DNA from: Balaenoptera acutorostrata
Lineage: Eukaryota > Chordata > Mammalia > Artiodactyla > Balaenopteridae
Direction of reading: 5' to 3'
Assembly (NCBI RefSeq): GCF_949987535.1
Contig: NC_080075.1
Location: forward strand, 57,137,636 to 57,201,635
DNA length: 64,000 nt
In this document: positions 12,488 to 23,289 of the stretch, piece by piece
Layout of the letters: the number at the start of each line of letters is the position of its first letter
Position numbering within the stretch: the stretch's first letter is position 1
Notes under the pieces: model-generated
Database searches by the model: none
What the model saw: the letters and a program-made list of their open reading frames with translations, nothing else
Told to the model about the DNA's origin: nothing
Position numbers and translations under genes: made by a program

Positions 12488-13085
12488 TTACCACTTAGCG
12501 TCTACTAAATGCTGGGTACTGTGCTGGGCTTTTTCTTTCTATAAATTTCTTTCTTTCTTTATTTTCAGCTGCGTTGGGTCTTCGTTGCTGCATGCGGGCT
12601 TTTCTCTAGTTGCGGAGAGCGGGGGCTACTCTTTGTTGTGGTGCATGGGCTTCTCATTGCAGTGGCTTCTCATTGTGGAGCACAGGCTCTAGGCGCACAG
12701 GCTTCAGTGGTAGTGGCTCGCAGGCTCAGTAGTTGTGGCTCACGGGCTCTAGAGCTGAGGCTCAGTACTTGTGGCGCATGGGCTTAGTTATTCTGCGGCA
12801 TGTGTAATCTTCCCAGACCAGGGCTCAAACCCGTGTCCCCTGCGTTGGCAGAGGGGTTCTTAACCACTGTGCCACCACGGAAGTCCTGTGCTGGGCTATT
12901 TATAAATATTATCACATTTATTAATCAAAATACCTTGCACATTGGGCTTTCTCCCACAGATGAGGAAATTGAGGCTCTGTGAGGTCAGGTGACTAGTTCA
13001 ACACCCTCCCTCTTCTCCAAGCCAGGGAGTGGATGAGCTGGGATTTGAACCCAACCTAAGCTCTTAGATCCACCTCGCTATAGGA
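12488..13085 (-). repeat. MIR SINE, split by a younger SINE
   Basis: The left part (12,488-12,530, ending GGGTACTGTGCTGGGCT) and right part (12,886-13,085, with CAGATGAGGAAATTGAGGC and GCTGGGATTTGAACCCA) are consecutive pieces of one antisense MIR. The intervening 355 bp is the SINE at 12,531-12,885. The join falls at the duplicated CTGTGCTGGGCT. Confidence 0.75.
12531..12885 (-). mobile_element. CHR-1-like tRNA-derived SINE, antisense
   Basis: On the minus strand this is a SINE with the tRNA-like head at the right (TGGTGGCACAGTGG-like A box; B box GGTTTGAGCC) and a (GAAA)-rich tail at the left. Perfect 12-bp target-site duplications CTGTGCTGGGCT lie at 12,519-12,530 and 12,886-12,897. At about 355 bp it is longer than the CHR-2-type copies, because of an internal duplication around the GGCTCAGTA(G/C)TTGTGGC motif. 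It inserted into an older MIR. Confidence 0.88.
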
Positions 13086-13087
13086 CC

Positions 13088-13385
13088 TCTTCTACAGGGA
13101 CAGCAAGGCTGAAATGGGTATGAATAGGATTAGGGAAGCACAACTGACAGGACTTTATGACACTGAATTTGGGGGATGTAGGAAAAGGGGCTCAAGGATG
13201 ACTCAGAGGTTTAGGTCCAGGTGACCGGGGAATTTGTCATCATTAACAGCAACAGGAATGTCAGAATGACAAGCCTATTTTGAGGATCAAATGATGACGG
13301 GCTTGTTTTGTACATAGTGAGTAAAAGGTATCAGAGGGAGATTCTGGTGGATCTACTGGAAATATGGAACTGGATTCAGTACCGA
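13088..13385 (-). repeat. Probable LINE-2 coding-region relic, antisense
   Basis: Low-identity match to antisense L2 ORF2 sequence (GGATGACTCAGAGGTTT, then a stretch resembling the L2 region that encodes the end of the reverse transcriptase). No frame survives. It continues in spirit at 14,275-14,860 beyond a MIR and an L1 piece. Confidence 0.4.
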
Positions 13386-13438
13386 GGTTAAGTGTAGGAT
13401 ATACACTTAACACTTAAGGTTAAGTGTAGGATTTACAC
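13386..13438. repeat. Short direct repeat pair, with a small inverted repeat inside
   Basis: A 22-base unit beginning AGGTTAAGTGTAGGAT is present at 13,385-13,406 and 13,417-13,438 with one mismatch (period 32). Within the first copy, TTAAGTGTA (about 13,388-13,396) is followed after five bases by its reverse complement TACACTTAA (13,402-13,410). The cluster abuts the long hairpin at 13,436-13,483. Confidence 0.9.
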
Positions 13439-13483
13439 ATCTTAAATTATAATCTCCATAAGGAGATTATAATTTAAGATGTG
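13436..13483. repeat. Perfect 22-bp inverted repeat, 4-base loop
   Basis: The arms at 13,436-13,457 and 13,462-13,483 are exact reverse complements of each other and are separated only by ATAA. The sequence could fold into a stable hairpin or cruciform. It is not a terminator or any RNA-gene hairpin I know. Its origin is probably a local template-switch mutation (see findings). Confidence 0.95.
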
Positions 13484-13564
13484 GGATAAGATTAGCAAAG
13501 AGGAGAGAGAGAGAGAATAAAACTAAAGAGAGAATTTAGAAGAAGGCTTCCATAGGGAAAAGTT

Positions 13565-14205
13565 ATGTGAACTCAACGAGTTATTTTACTTGTCTGAGCC
13601 ACTGTTTCACCATTTATAAAATGGGGATAATCAATGGATGAATGGATAAACAAAATGATATATACCTACAATGGAATATTATTCAGCCTTAAAAAGGAAG
13701 GAAATTCTGACACATGCTACAATATGGATGAACCTTGAAGACATTATGCTAAATGAAATAAGCCAGTCACAAAAAGACAAATTCTATATGATTCGACTTA
13801 TATAAGGTACCTAGAGTGGATACAGAGAGATAGATACAGAAAGTAGAAGTGTGGTTGCCAGGGGCTGGGGAGATGGGGTAACAGAGTTATTGTTTAATGA
13901 ACACAGAGTTTCAGTTTTGCAAGATGAAAAGAGTTCTGGAGATGGGTAGTGGTGATGGTTGCACAGCAATGTGAATGTACTTAATGCCACTGAACTGTAC
14001 ACTTAAAATGATTATTATGATACATTTTATATTATGTGTGTATTACCACAATTATAAATAAATAAGTAAATAAATAACATCTTAAGTGGGGGTAATAATA
14101 TTTATATCCTAGGGTTGATGTGAGGACAAAAGGAGGTAATATTTGAAAATATAGCAAAACACGTGGCATGTAATTTGTTTTAAATGTCAATAAATATTAG
14201 TTTCT
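13565..14205 (+). repeat. MIR SINE in sense orientation, split by an L1 3' end
   Basis: The left part (about 13,565-13,636, with TGTCTGAGCCACTGTTTCACC and TATAAAATGGGGATAA) and right part (about 14,085-14,205, GGTAATAATATTTATATCCTAGGGTTG to GTCAATAAATATTAG) fit consecutive MIR segments. The material between them is the L1 piece at 13,640-14,082. Confidence 0.55.
13640..14082 (+). mobile_element. 5'-truncated LINE-1 3' end
   Basis: The fragment shows the end of L1 ORF2 and its 3' UTR: AATGGAATATTATTCAGCC, then ATGAACCTTGAAGACATTATGC, GGTTGCCAGGGGCTGGG, the ACTGTACACTTAAAATG block and an A-rich (AAAT)n tail at 14,055-14,080. This layout is typical of L1MA/L1MB-age mammalian elements. No reading frame remains. 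Confidence 0.78.
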
Positions 14206-14221
14206 TTCTTCGCCTCTCTTA

Positions 14222-14275
14222 CCAAAAGGAAGGAAGGAAAGAAGGAAGAGAGGGAAGGAGAGAAGAAGTCATAAG
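14222..14275 (+). repeat. Purine-only (GGAA)n-rich tract
   Basis: About 50 bases of nearly pure A and G made of GGAAGGAA, GAAGGAAGAGAGGGA and similar units. It is simple low-complexity sequence. A chance frame runs through it on each strand. Confidence 0.85.
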
Positions 14276-14860
14276 TGAGAAGAAAACCAGAAAGGTAAAA
14301 TGTTACAGAAGTCACAAAAAGACACATTTCAGAAAAGGGGCAGGTCAACAATGTGAAATGCTGAAAGATCAAGGAAAATGAAGATTCTGGAATCTGATAA
14401 TTAAGAATACATCGATAACTTCTGAAAGAGCTTCACTAGAGTGCTGAAACCAGTAGAAGAGTTTAAGGGAATAAGAAGTAATCAGCAGTTAAGCTAAGGA
14501 CACGAGGAATGCAGATTCCTTTTCCAAGAGTTTAGAGAACATAGAGAAGAAAGATGGTGGAGGCTTAAGGGACTGTAGAATAAGGAAAGATTCTCATACA
14601 CTCTCATTTGCTGCCTTGCTTTTTTTTTTTTTCCTTTAAAGGCTGGTACCCCCTGAGCATGTTTGTAAACAGAAAAGAAGAAATTAGTGGAGAGAGAGAG
14701 GTAAAGAATGCGAGAGATAGACTAGGAAGGAGAAAAGGGTGATGAGCACACGTGGAGGATTTAGCTTAGGAAAGGACCAGGTCACGCCTTACCCAGGATG
14801 GCAGAGAAAAAGTGCAGAAGATTGATGCTTGGGTTTTTTTTTCCCCTCGCGGGGAAGAAA
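14276..14860 (-). repeat. Probable LINE-2 coding-region relic, antisense
   Basis: The sequence of blocks (ATGCTGAAAGATCAAGGAAAATGA, a TTGATAACT-like stretch, AGTAGAAGAGTTTAAGGG, and the G-rich end) follows antisense L2 ORF2 at low identity. The T-run near 14,620 and the surrounding purine-rich DNA may be separate. No ORF survives. Confidence 0.42.
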
Positions 14861-15254
14861 TCATTACACACCAAGAATGAGAGGCTATTAGCAGGGTAGA
14901 GAAACAACAAAGCTGTATAATCAACTCTTAATTATCAGCATTCTGGTTTATCAGCTTCCAATCTTGCTTTCAAGCAAGTTAGCACTTACTCAGCTTAATT
15001 ACTTGCTTTGTTAGCATTTCAAACTCAATGTAATATAACTTTGTATGCAGCCTGCAGCCCAGTGGGGTAGCATTTTGACACCTGAACACTTAACCACTTC
15101 CGTTGTTCTGGGGAAAGATTTACAGTAGGGCACTTGGGTTGAGGTTGGGGGCTTCACAGCAGTCTGAGAGACAAGTAGTTAAGCTTTCCAGGTGTTACTG
15201 TGTTTTCATTGTGTGGAGGCATTACTTTGTTCACAGTGATTTCTTAGATCAGAT

Positions 15255-15470
15255 ATATCTATTTCTTCACTCATTTATTCAACTAACATTGATTAAACCC
15301 CAGCTACGTGCCAGAGACTGTGCTCTAGGTTTTGGATACTAAGATGGTCCCTGCAATCAAGGCACTGATAGTCTAGTGGTGAGAACAAATGTAAACAGAT
15401 CACTATAATACAAAGGGGTAAGTGTACAATATCAAAACACAAATGTAAATAACCAAGTATAAATCACAGT
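15255..15470 (-). repeat. Ancient L2-like repeat fragment
   Basis: It starts TTCACTCATTTATTCAACTAACATTGATT, then CTACGTGCCAGAGACTGTGCTCTAGG and a block with GTCTAGTGGTGAGAA. This is the common antisense pattern of an L2-type 3' end. Confidence 0.45.
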
Positions 15471-15479
15471 GGGTTGTGT

Positions 15480-17725
15480 TACCATCTTGGATTATCAACT
15501 TTTTCTCCCATCTTAAGTAGTTCCCATAATAATGAATTGACTGTATTCTAGTCGACTCATATACAGCAAAGTACAGAAATGAGGTATTCTGATAAATTTG
15601 ATAGAAATGTCAAATTTAGTGATCCCTGTCAGATGAGTGATTCTGTGTAGACTTCTTTTATGGGGAAAATTCAGTTAACTTCTTTTTTTTTTAGGTAACA
15701 CTTAAGGTTTTGGTGCATAAAAAATAGCAAACACGATTCAAATTTTTCTTCATTCCTCATGAAGGGGGTTTGCTATGAAGATCAATGACTGTGCTGGAAC
15801 GGTAGGAAGTGAAGAGCTCCTAGGTGCTTGGAACCAACCAGGCATTGGATTGTTTCACTCTGTGAGCCTGCTGTCCTGAGGGGTGGGTGTCCTAGAAGGC
15901 TGCTAAGTTATGCTGGGCTGTGTGCCCCTACCTTTCTCAATTTCTTTGTAACTGATGTTCTCATTTTCTTAGTTAGTGTTTAAATCTTTGCTTCTCTTTC
16001 CAGTGACCGCCCCACCCCCACCCCCCGCCGTTGTCTCCTAGTCTCCCTTCATATTCTTTCTTCTTCCTCCTTTCCTTTGTTCTCATTTTGCCTGGCTCCT
16101 TTATCTGGCATTCTCCTGCGTTTGGAGGTTTTGCAGCAAGTACCTTGGTTTGTAAAGCCACCACCACCAAATCAGAACTCTTCTTTTCCTTTTGATTAGC
16201 AAACCAACCAATCACACTGGGTACGTGTAATCTTTAGGTCTTTGGTTATTTATTTTTTTAACCATTCATTGGCCCAAGGCTTCTTTCTTTGCCCACAGTG
16301 TCAACTTTTAAAAACAAACAAAATCCTATATATGGAGGTTCTCTGTCATCTACCAAGAAACACACGATTAATTAGGATCATTATCATTCTTTGTTTCAGC
16401 ACTGTTGTGGTGTCTAACGTTCCCTTAAGAAAAAATTACTGATAACTGAGGTACTGATTTATTTTGATTAAGTGGTTATGAAATATCTATATGCGAAACA
16501 GATACTTTTCAAATAAATAGCTACAAACAGATAAAATTCACTTAACCCTCAAACTATACAAAACATTTTTATTGTTTAGTCTTTATAAAAAATGACTTAC
16601 AAGGTACTTGTAGACCTTTTGATGCTTCAGAGTTGTAGTATCTCAATTAAAACAAAACTATAAATGTACAAAAGTTTCCAGTAATCCAGAGCTTGGCTGA
16701 TAGTGTGGCAAATAAAGCAATTCTGGGTTTCTGAAATTAGGAAACATAGACACAATGCCCTCTGTGTTCCCAAGCCATATTCTCTAACTATGTCATAGTG
16801 TTCCCTTTGGATGAATAGATGCTCTGCTCATGTCAAAGGAGACAAAATTGGAGAAGAAGGTCCCTAAACTCAATGAAAAAGGAGCAAGGCCTAATGATAC
16901 AAATGGTTGTCTTGTTCTGCAAACGTAGATTCAAGAGGGGATCAGCAAATGTCAAACTGAGAGCAGCAGGAAAAAAACCCCAGAAAATTATTTACTGTTT
17001 TAGCTACAGACACTAGAAGAGTGGCATTTCAAATCAAAATTGTAAAAAGCTCTACCCACTCCATCTGTGAGCTGCATTCAGTTTGGGGAGGTTGTTCTGA
17101 GAGTGGAATGCACTCTTCCCAAGTATGTATTGCTGCCATTCACCAGACCTCCTCGCTAGCCTGCAAGCAGCTATCTCCCCATTATACATCCAAAGAGTAA
17201 TCAGGGTGAAAAGGACAGTCAGTGTAAGAGGAAATAATTGCAGCTTAAACTACTCTTACTCATTAGGAAGCAAGACTCTTTGGGGGAGTGTAGGGGGTGG
17301 GGAGGGTCAGGGAGAATGGTATTGAGTTTTCATCATCCTGTCAGGGCAGGTCAAGTTTTAGCTCTAGCAATTGTGGCATGATTTTCTGTAATCGCATTAC
17401 AGTTAAAAGTATATTAATCACAGTAACTATCACCATCCTATGGTGAGATTAATACTTACAGGAAGGATAGGAAAAGAATCTGAAGTCTGTCCTGCGGTCT
17501 GCCTCTGTGTGTCTGGTGAGAGCTGCCTTTTGTCTTAGATTGAGGATCAGTAAAGAACAATTATGAAAATGTAACCTCCTTTTTTCACTGTAGACATGAG
17601 AGAAATACATGAAAGAAAGAATTGGAGATGGTTAAGAAGGATTGGGGATTGAAATTTAAAGGCCCAAACCAGCTGATAATATTTCACAAGCAAATCCGTG
17701 AAAACTCAAGTTAAGCGTAAGATGT
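15480..17725. other. Repeat-poor non-coding stretch
   Basis: No supported gene and no named repeat. A C-rich run lies at about 16,009-16,028. The short frames here show no protein family I recognise. Confidence 0.5.
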
Positions 17726-17732
17726 CGCTATA

Positions 17733-17950
17733 CTGGTGGTTCTCAACCAGGGGAGATTTTACCCTCAGGGGACATTTGGCAATGCCTGTAGACATTTTTG
17801 GTTGTCACACTGGGTGGGAGTGGGGTGCTACTGGCATCATGAGTAGAAGCCACTGATGCTGCTAAACATCCTCAGTGCACAGGGCAGCCCCACACAGCAC
17901 AGATTTACCCGGGCCAAAAACGTCAACAGCGTCACTGCCCAGAAAACTTG
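17733..17950 (+). mobile_element. MER20-like hAT-Charlie DNA transposon relic
   Basis: The full non-autonomous layout is visible. It runs from GGTTCTCAACCAGGGGAGATTTTACCCTCAGGGGACATTTGGCAATG, through ACATTTTTGGTTGTCAC and GGTGCTACTGGCAT, to GCTGCTAAACATCCT and a decayed right end near 17,950. About 218 bp matches the family's known length of roughly 220 bp. It is a non-coding passenger. MER20 copies are known from the literature as contributors of regulatory elements in placental uterine cells, but nothing here shows activity. Confidence 0.82.
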
Positions 17951-18603
17951 CCCTAAAGAAACTAGAAGGAAGACTTACGTATTTATATTTAATTTTTACT
18001 CTATATTCCTATTACCCACCTGAGGCTTTATTATTAAGATGTTTGAGATTGTCATGCATGTTCTAGAAAAATACATGGGTGTCACACGTAGGGTTGGAGA
18101 TAAGGGGGGCTAACCGATGATAGGAATGGATAGAGATTTTAAGTGAAATTTTGAAGGAAAAAAAAAAAGGGGGATGGTTTTTGACAAGGATACTTGGTAT
18201 TGAAGCAAGCCAAGACAGTGAGTTTGATTCATGACTTAATATTGTTTCAAAATAATTTCAATCACACAGTACACTCTTAGAGAAGACTACAGAGTCAGCT
18301 AATTAATACTACAGGGACATTTTAAAAGCTACCTGTTAGCTTTGAACAAAATGGCAGCATCTATTAACATGGCAAGCGTTCCTTAGGCAGCTATCTGCAC
18401 CCAGGACTGGGAAGGCCTAGTGGAGTCAACTAAGGTGACGCAAGGTCTGGAGAAGATTGATAGGTCAAGAACTTCCTCGACAAGAAGGATGCCATGGTGA
18501 GCAGGAGCGGTGGGCTCTGTGTTAGGCATGGAGTACAGTCTCTAAGAAACCGTGGAGGGAGGACTGGCTGAAGGTGATGTTGAAGGGACAGAAGGGACTG
18601 AGG

Positions 18604-18757
18604 CTGAATTCCTCAAAGTGTGGTTCCTGGATCAGCAGCATCACCTGGGAACTTACTAGAAATGCCAGTTCTCACTTCCCACTCCAGACCTCCAAACTCA
18701 GAGACTCTGGAGGTGGAGCCAAGCAATCTGTGTTTTAACAAGCTCTCCCAAAACCAT
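18604..18757 (+). mobile_element. MER5A-like hAT-Charlie DNA transposon relic
   Basis: Recognised by CTCAAAGTGTGGTTCCTGGATCAGCAGCATCACCTGGGAACTT, then AGAAATGCCAGTTCTCA and the AGCAATCTGTGTTTTAACAAGC block. These are in MER5A order and spacing. Both terminal inverted repeats are decayed. It is non-coding. Confidence 0.85.
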
Positions 18758-18824
18758 ATGGAATTGTACATGTAGGTCATACCAGCGATTTCTTATAGTT
18801 CAACCTAACACATTAAGAACTTCC

Positions 18825-19940
18825 ACTCATTAAGTCACCATGACAGTGGTAAGACAAGCTGAAAAGTGAGAGAAGATCACTGTAACATATAACTGACCAA
18901 GGATGAGCATCCAGAGTATATAAAAGGAATGCTTTAAAAACCATTAAGAAAAAAGACAATCCAATAGAGAAATGGGCTGAAAACATGAATAGGCATTTTA
19001 CAGTAGAGGAAACATGAAAGCTAAGAATCATTGAAAGGAGCTGATTAGTAAACAGGAAAATACATTGGAAAACCATAATCAGTAGCCATTTTGAACTATC
19101 AGACTAGCAAAAATGTAAAAAGTTAGATGGTACCAAGTTTTGGCAAAGATGTGGAGGAAAAGAAAATTTCTTCTAGTATTTATAGTAATATAAATTGATA
19201 AAACACTTAGGAAAATACTTTGGTAATATCCAGTAAAAATTGAGCCAGTAATTCCACTCCTCAGAACCTATAGAGATTCTTGTACACACACACCAGGAGC
19301 CAAGTACAAGAATTTCCACAGTAGCATTGTTAGTAACAGCAAAAAAAAGGAAAAAAAATCTAGAAATAACACAACTCCATCAATAGTTAAAATAGAAAAA
19401 ATATATTATGGTACGATCATACAGTAGAATACTACACTGCAGTGAGAATGAACCACACCCAATACGGATTTTTTTTTTTAATCTAAGGATGTATGACAGG
19501 GAACCCCTTGGTGGTCCAGTGGTTAGGACTCTGGGTTTCCACTGCAGGGGGCATGGGTTTGATGCTGTTCAGGGAACTAAGATCCCGTGTGCAGCATGGT
19601 GCAGCCAAAAAAAACACAAACAAACAAACAGTGAATGACAAAGCAAGTTATAGAAGAATATATGACTCCATCTATATAAAGTTCAAAACAGGCAAAACAA
19701 AATGTATTGTTTAAGGATTCAAAGAAAAACAAGAGAATGATGGCAAAACTTCAAAAGAATGATTGCTTTGGCAGTGGAGGGAGAGGAATGCGCTTGTGGA
19801 AGGACACACAGGAGGTGCTGTAAAACATTGGTAATATTCTATTTCAGGTGGGGGGGACACAGGTATTACTTTTTATTTCTCTTTAAACATACACATTATA
19901 TATCTATCCTCTCTTGTATGCATATTTCCCACAAAAAGTA
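18825..19940 (+). mobile_element. Old LINE-1 3' portion with a SINE inside
   Basis: The order of blocks follows the last kilobase of L1 ORF2 plus 3' UTR: AGAAATGGGCTGAAAACATGAATAGGCATTT, GTTTTGGCAAAGATGTGGAGG, TTGTTAGTAACAGC, GGTACGATCATACAGTAGAATACTAC, then TAGAAGAATATATGACTCCATCTATATAAAGTTC. Stops are frequent and no ORF is left. A tRNA-derived SINE interrupts it at 19,497-19,631. Confidence 0.75.
19497..19631 (+). mobile_element. Short tRNA-Glu-derived SINE
   Basis: It starts AGGGAACCCCTTGGTGGTCCAGTGG (A-box region), with GGGTTTGATGC at the B-box position, GGGAACTAAGATCCC after it, and a tail of AC- and A-rich units from 19,606. At about 135 bp it lacks the second half seen in the long CHR copies. 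It lies inside an old L1. Confidence 0.8.
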
Positions 19941-19944
19941 AAGA

Positions 19945-20140
19945 AGAATAAGAGTGAACTGGAGGTGAGGTAGTAGAACAGTACAGACAACTCTTTGGGG
20001 GCATTTTGCTATGAGGGGAGCAGAGGAACAAGATAGCTTGAGGTGCTATAGTCAAGAGAGGTCTTTTCTTTCCTTTTCTTGAGACAAATGATATTGCCAC
20101 ATGCTTTTATGGTGATGGGAGTTAATCAGCAGTGAGGGAA
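19945..20140 (-). repeat. Probable LINE-2 relic, antisense
   Basis: The segment with ACAACTCTTTGGGGGCATTTTGCTATGAGGGGAGCAGAGGAA and TATAGTCAAGAGAGGTC follows an antisense L2 coding stretch at low identity. Confidence 0.5.
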
Positions 20141-20144
20141 GTTT

Positions 20145-21495
20145 GGTACTGAGGGAATAATTACAGGAGTAAAACTTCTGCACTTATAAACCTTACATCT
20201 TTGTACAAGTCATATACAGAGTCTGAAGCCGTACTCATCTAGGCATTTCATAAAATGTTCTGAAGTGGGCATTTTAGCTGTGGGAGAGGTGAGACCCTAG
20301 AGACCTTTGCATCAGCTTGTGTTCATGGAAAGAGAGCCTCCATTTCAGACCACCCCACACTGGGCGCTCCAGGATCTAACCATTTCCTAATGGCCCTTCC
20401 CTTCTATCTAAAGTCTCCCAACTCTAGTGGGAATTGACACCACATCTTCTAAGAGACTGTGTTGACTAATTCCATCATGACTCACTCCCCTACTCATCTC
20501 TATCGCTAGCAGAAGATATCCCCATCTAGCTCTCTCCTGAGGACCCTGCTTCCCTTGTAGCCCTCTCAGAAGTTGGAGGTTGTTTCTCTTTCACCCGCTT
20601 TTGGAATCTGTTACTTCTTTTCTATAGATTCTTAACTGAGATCAGATACCAGGAGACAAAAGTAGATCAAAATACAAGGTCAGTTTTATTACTGGCAAAG
20701 TTGGACTGGAGAATGTGATGGGTCCCCCTCCATCCTTCCTGAACTTACACCTTGGGCTCCACCTCCTACCCTGTCTGCAGAACAGGAAGCTTAAAGACAC
20801 CAGGCCCTGCTTACATTACTTATCACATGCTGGGGGGTCAGTGGCTCAGGAGGAGCCCTGGACCTTCTCATCAAGCTGAGAGTAGGTAGTGCAGTGGAAA
20901 AATATTGTTAAAGAAAAAGTGGTAGAATTTAGTCAAGTTTAGGGTAAAGAATATTAAAAAGTCCAATATTATTTCAGTCTTTATTTCTTAGACAATCAAT
21001 GACTTGATGAAACTGCCTGAGATTCTGCTCAGAACCACTACCTCCTACCTCCCTTATTCAGATTGGACAATATTGTTCCTTACATTTTATTTTTTCCTTA
21101 TTTATACTTAAGTTATAAATAAAAATCTTTTAACCTCTTTCCAAAGATCAAACTTGTATTCCTAACTGCCTGAGAAACAGTTCAATGTGGCTGTATCTCT
21201 AAAGCTTCAATACAAATTATTTAAATTCAAACTCTTCTCCTAAATTTGCATGCCTTGCCTAATTCTTTGCATCTCCATATTTTTCCTCATCCTCTTTGAC
21301 TTTGAGTCAATTTGATGGGTGAGTGATTTGATCCCCTTTAGAGGACAAGAACATTTACACTTCTTTTGTGGGAACTCTCACATGTGTCTTCTCTTTATTC
21401 CTGTAGCCAGTGTTCTCACCTAGGCCCTCATATTGCAGCAGTTTCCTAATTTGACATATGGACCCCAAATCTAATTGAAGCTCTGATCTTTGACT
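20145..21495. other. Non-coding stretch, no gene seen
   Basis: No recognised repeat and no gene-like frame. The part at 20,640-20,900 is GC-richer than its surroundings, but I cannot name it. Confidence 0.45.
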
Positions 21496-21499
21496 AATT

Positions 21500-21700
21500 A
21501 ATTAATGAATTCAACAAATTTGTACTGGGTATGTGCATGTAATACAGGACTAGATACTGAAGGGGGCAGAAAGATGAATACAACCCCCTTTTCAGCCTCA
21601 GGATGCTTATAGGGCATATAAGAAACATAACCAAATCACAGTAATACAATGAGGACAGGGACATTAATGGACAAATACCTTCCAAGTCTAATAAACCATT
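21500..21700 (-). repeat. Ancient L2-like repeat fragment
   Basis: It starts TTAATGAATTCAACAAATTTGTACTGGGTATGTGC and continues with GGACTAGATACTGAAGG and an AGAAACATAACC-type stretch, in the same pattern as the fragments at 2.5 and 15.3 kb. Confidence 0.42.
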
Positions 21701-22402
21701 CAGAAGTTCAGAAGAGGTAAGGTTGTCATTGCCTGGTTCAAGGGCAATGAATTGATAAATTAAAATCAAACTCATTGCCCTACCCCTGGCACCTAAGAGC
21801 ACTACCTATCACCTGAAGGTGATCAGTACACATTTGTTATATAAATGAGTGAAAAGATTCACAAACAAGATACTTTGAGGAATCAACAGAGTTTGATCAG
21901 CTAAAGAGGGTGAATGATAAGATGTTATAGGTGAGCAAAAACCCTTGAATATAGGCATGGGGGAATGACTAACATGGATGCCTCAGGCCAAGAAGAAAGA
22001 CCAAGCTAATGGTCGTGTCATGTCAGCAGGAAGGAGAAGAAAGCCTCACTGAATGGAAAGCTCATGAAAATGGACTTGAGTGGAGAGAGACTGAGGCCTT
22101 TAGAAAGTTGTTGCCCTCTTGACATCTACATTGAAATGTCCAGAGTCAAGATGCGAAACAAGATGGCATAGAAGGGGAACTTCAGAGATAAACAGATTTA
22201 CTTATTTATTTATTTAAAGATGGTAGTTGAATGTCTGTTGAGTCAATGATGTGGAAACTATGGACCAAGTCCTGGGGAATCTCCACAGCTACTATCCAAC
22301 TTCTGAAGCATAAAAATATATCTTCTAAGGTAGAGAAATCAACAGACACATGAATGAAACACATGATCCTGGACTGGATCCTGGAACTACACCTCCTCCT
22401 CA
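21701..22402. other. Unassigned non-coding stretch
   Basis: It includes a short (TTTA)n patch near 22,198-22,216. No gene or named repeat is evident. Confidence 0.45.
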
Positions 22403-22442
22403 CCCAGCCCCACCACACACACACAAACACACACACACACAA
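22403..22442 (+). repeat. (CA)n microsatellite
   Basis: An interrupted CA dinucleotide run of about 40 bases sits just upstream of an L1 3' end. Confidence 0.9.
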
Positions 22443-22447
22443 AAGCG

Positions 22448-22850
22448 ATGAAGAACTTTATTGGGGTAATTGGTGAAATTTGAATATAGACCATGGATTG
22501 GATAATAGCATTATATCAATGTTAAATTTCCTGATTTTGTAGCTATACCTTGGCTATTTTGGAAAATGTTCTTATTCTTAGTAAATGCAAACTGAAATAT
22601 TTAAAGAGTCAGGATAGCTGCCACTCACTCTCAAGTTGTTTGGAAAAAAAATTAATACATAACTATTTACATCTTATGTAATTTATATCACTCTACCTCT
22701 CTAGAGAATGATAAAGTAAATGGGGTAAAATATTAACAATTGGTGAACTAGGTAAATGATAATATGGTAATCCTTTGAACTATTCTTGAAATTTTTCTGT
22801 AGATTTAAATTGCAATAAAATAAAAAGTTATTTCCCACAATCAAAAACAA
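22448..22850 (+). mobile_element. Old LINE-1 3' UTR fragment
   Basis: Blocks in order are TTTATTGGGGTAATTGGTGAAATTTGAATATAGAC, ATTAGATAATAGCATTATATCAATGTTAAATTTCCTGATTTT, AGAATGATAAAGTAAATGGGG, and TTTTCTGTAGATTTAAATTGCAATAAAATAAAAAG at the end. This is the 3' UTR of a mid-age L1 subfamily. There is no coding content. Confidence 0.7.
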
Positions 22851-23289
22851 AAAAACAAGAAAGAATACCTTCCTTTCAAATTTTAATGGATTGAGTTTTG
22901 AACTGCATGTCCAATTTTGGAAGTGCAGGAGGAAAATATAGCTTAACAGTAACTGATGTGGCTGAGACATACTTTCCATTGATAGTAAGTACAGTATAAA
23001 TCCATATGATACAGCTGCCAAAGGAGCTAGAAGATCTTCAGATCCAATAGCATATAATGGCAATAAGGGAGCAGATGGCCTTAATTCAGCAATAGGAGTA
23101 CTAAGTGTCATTCTGGGTATCATAATTTTTAAGGCGGACATTGAAAACTGGAGCAGAGCAGCAGAAGAGAGAACAAGAGTAGGAAAGGGGCTAACAAAAT
23201 TTCCAGATAAAGAATAGAGTTGATTGAGTCTGGAGAGGAGAAGGCTCATGAAGACATAAGAATGAAACACGGAAGTTGTCTTCAAACAT

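Noticed and set aside
22701..23285. 194-codon minus-strand open frame
   Set aside because: Low-complexity hydrophobic translation with no domain I recognise. It overlaps an old L1 3' end and a possible LTR relic.
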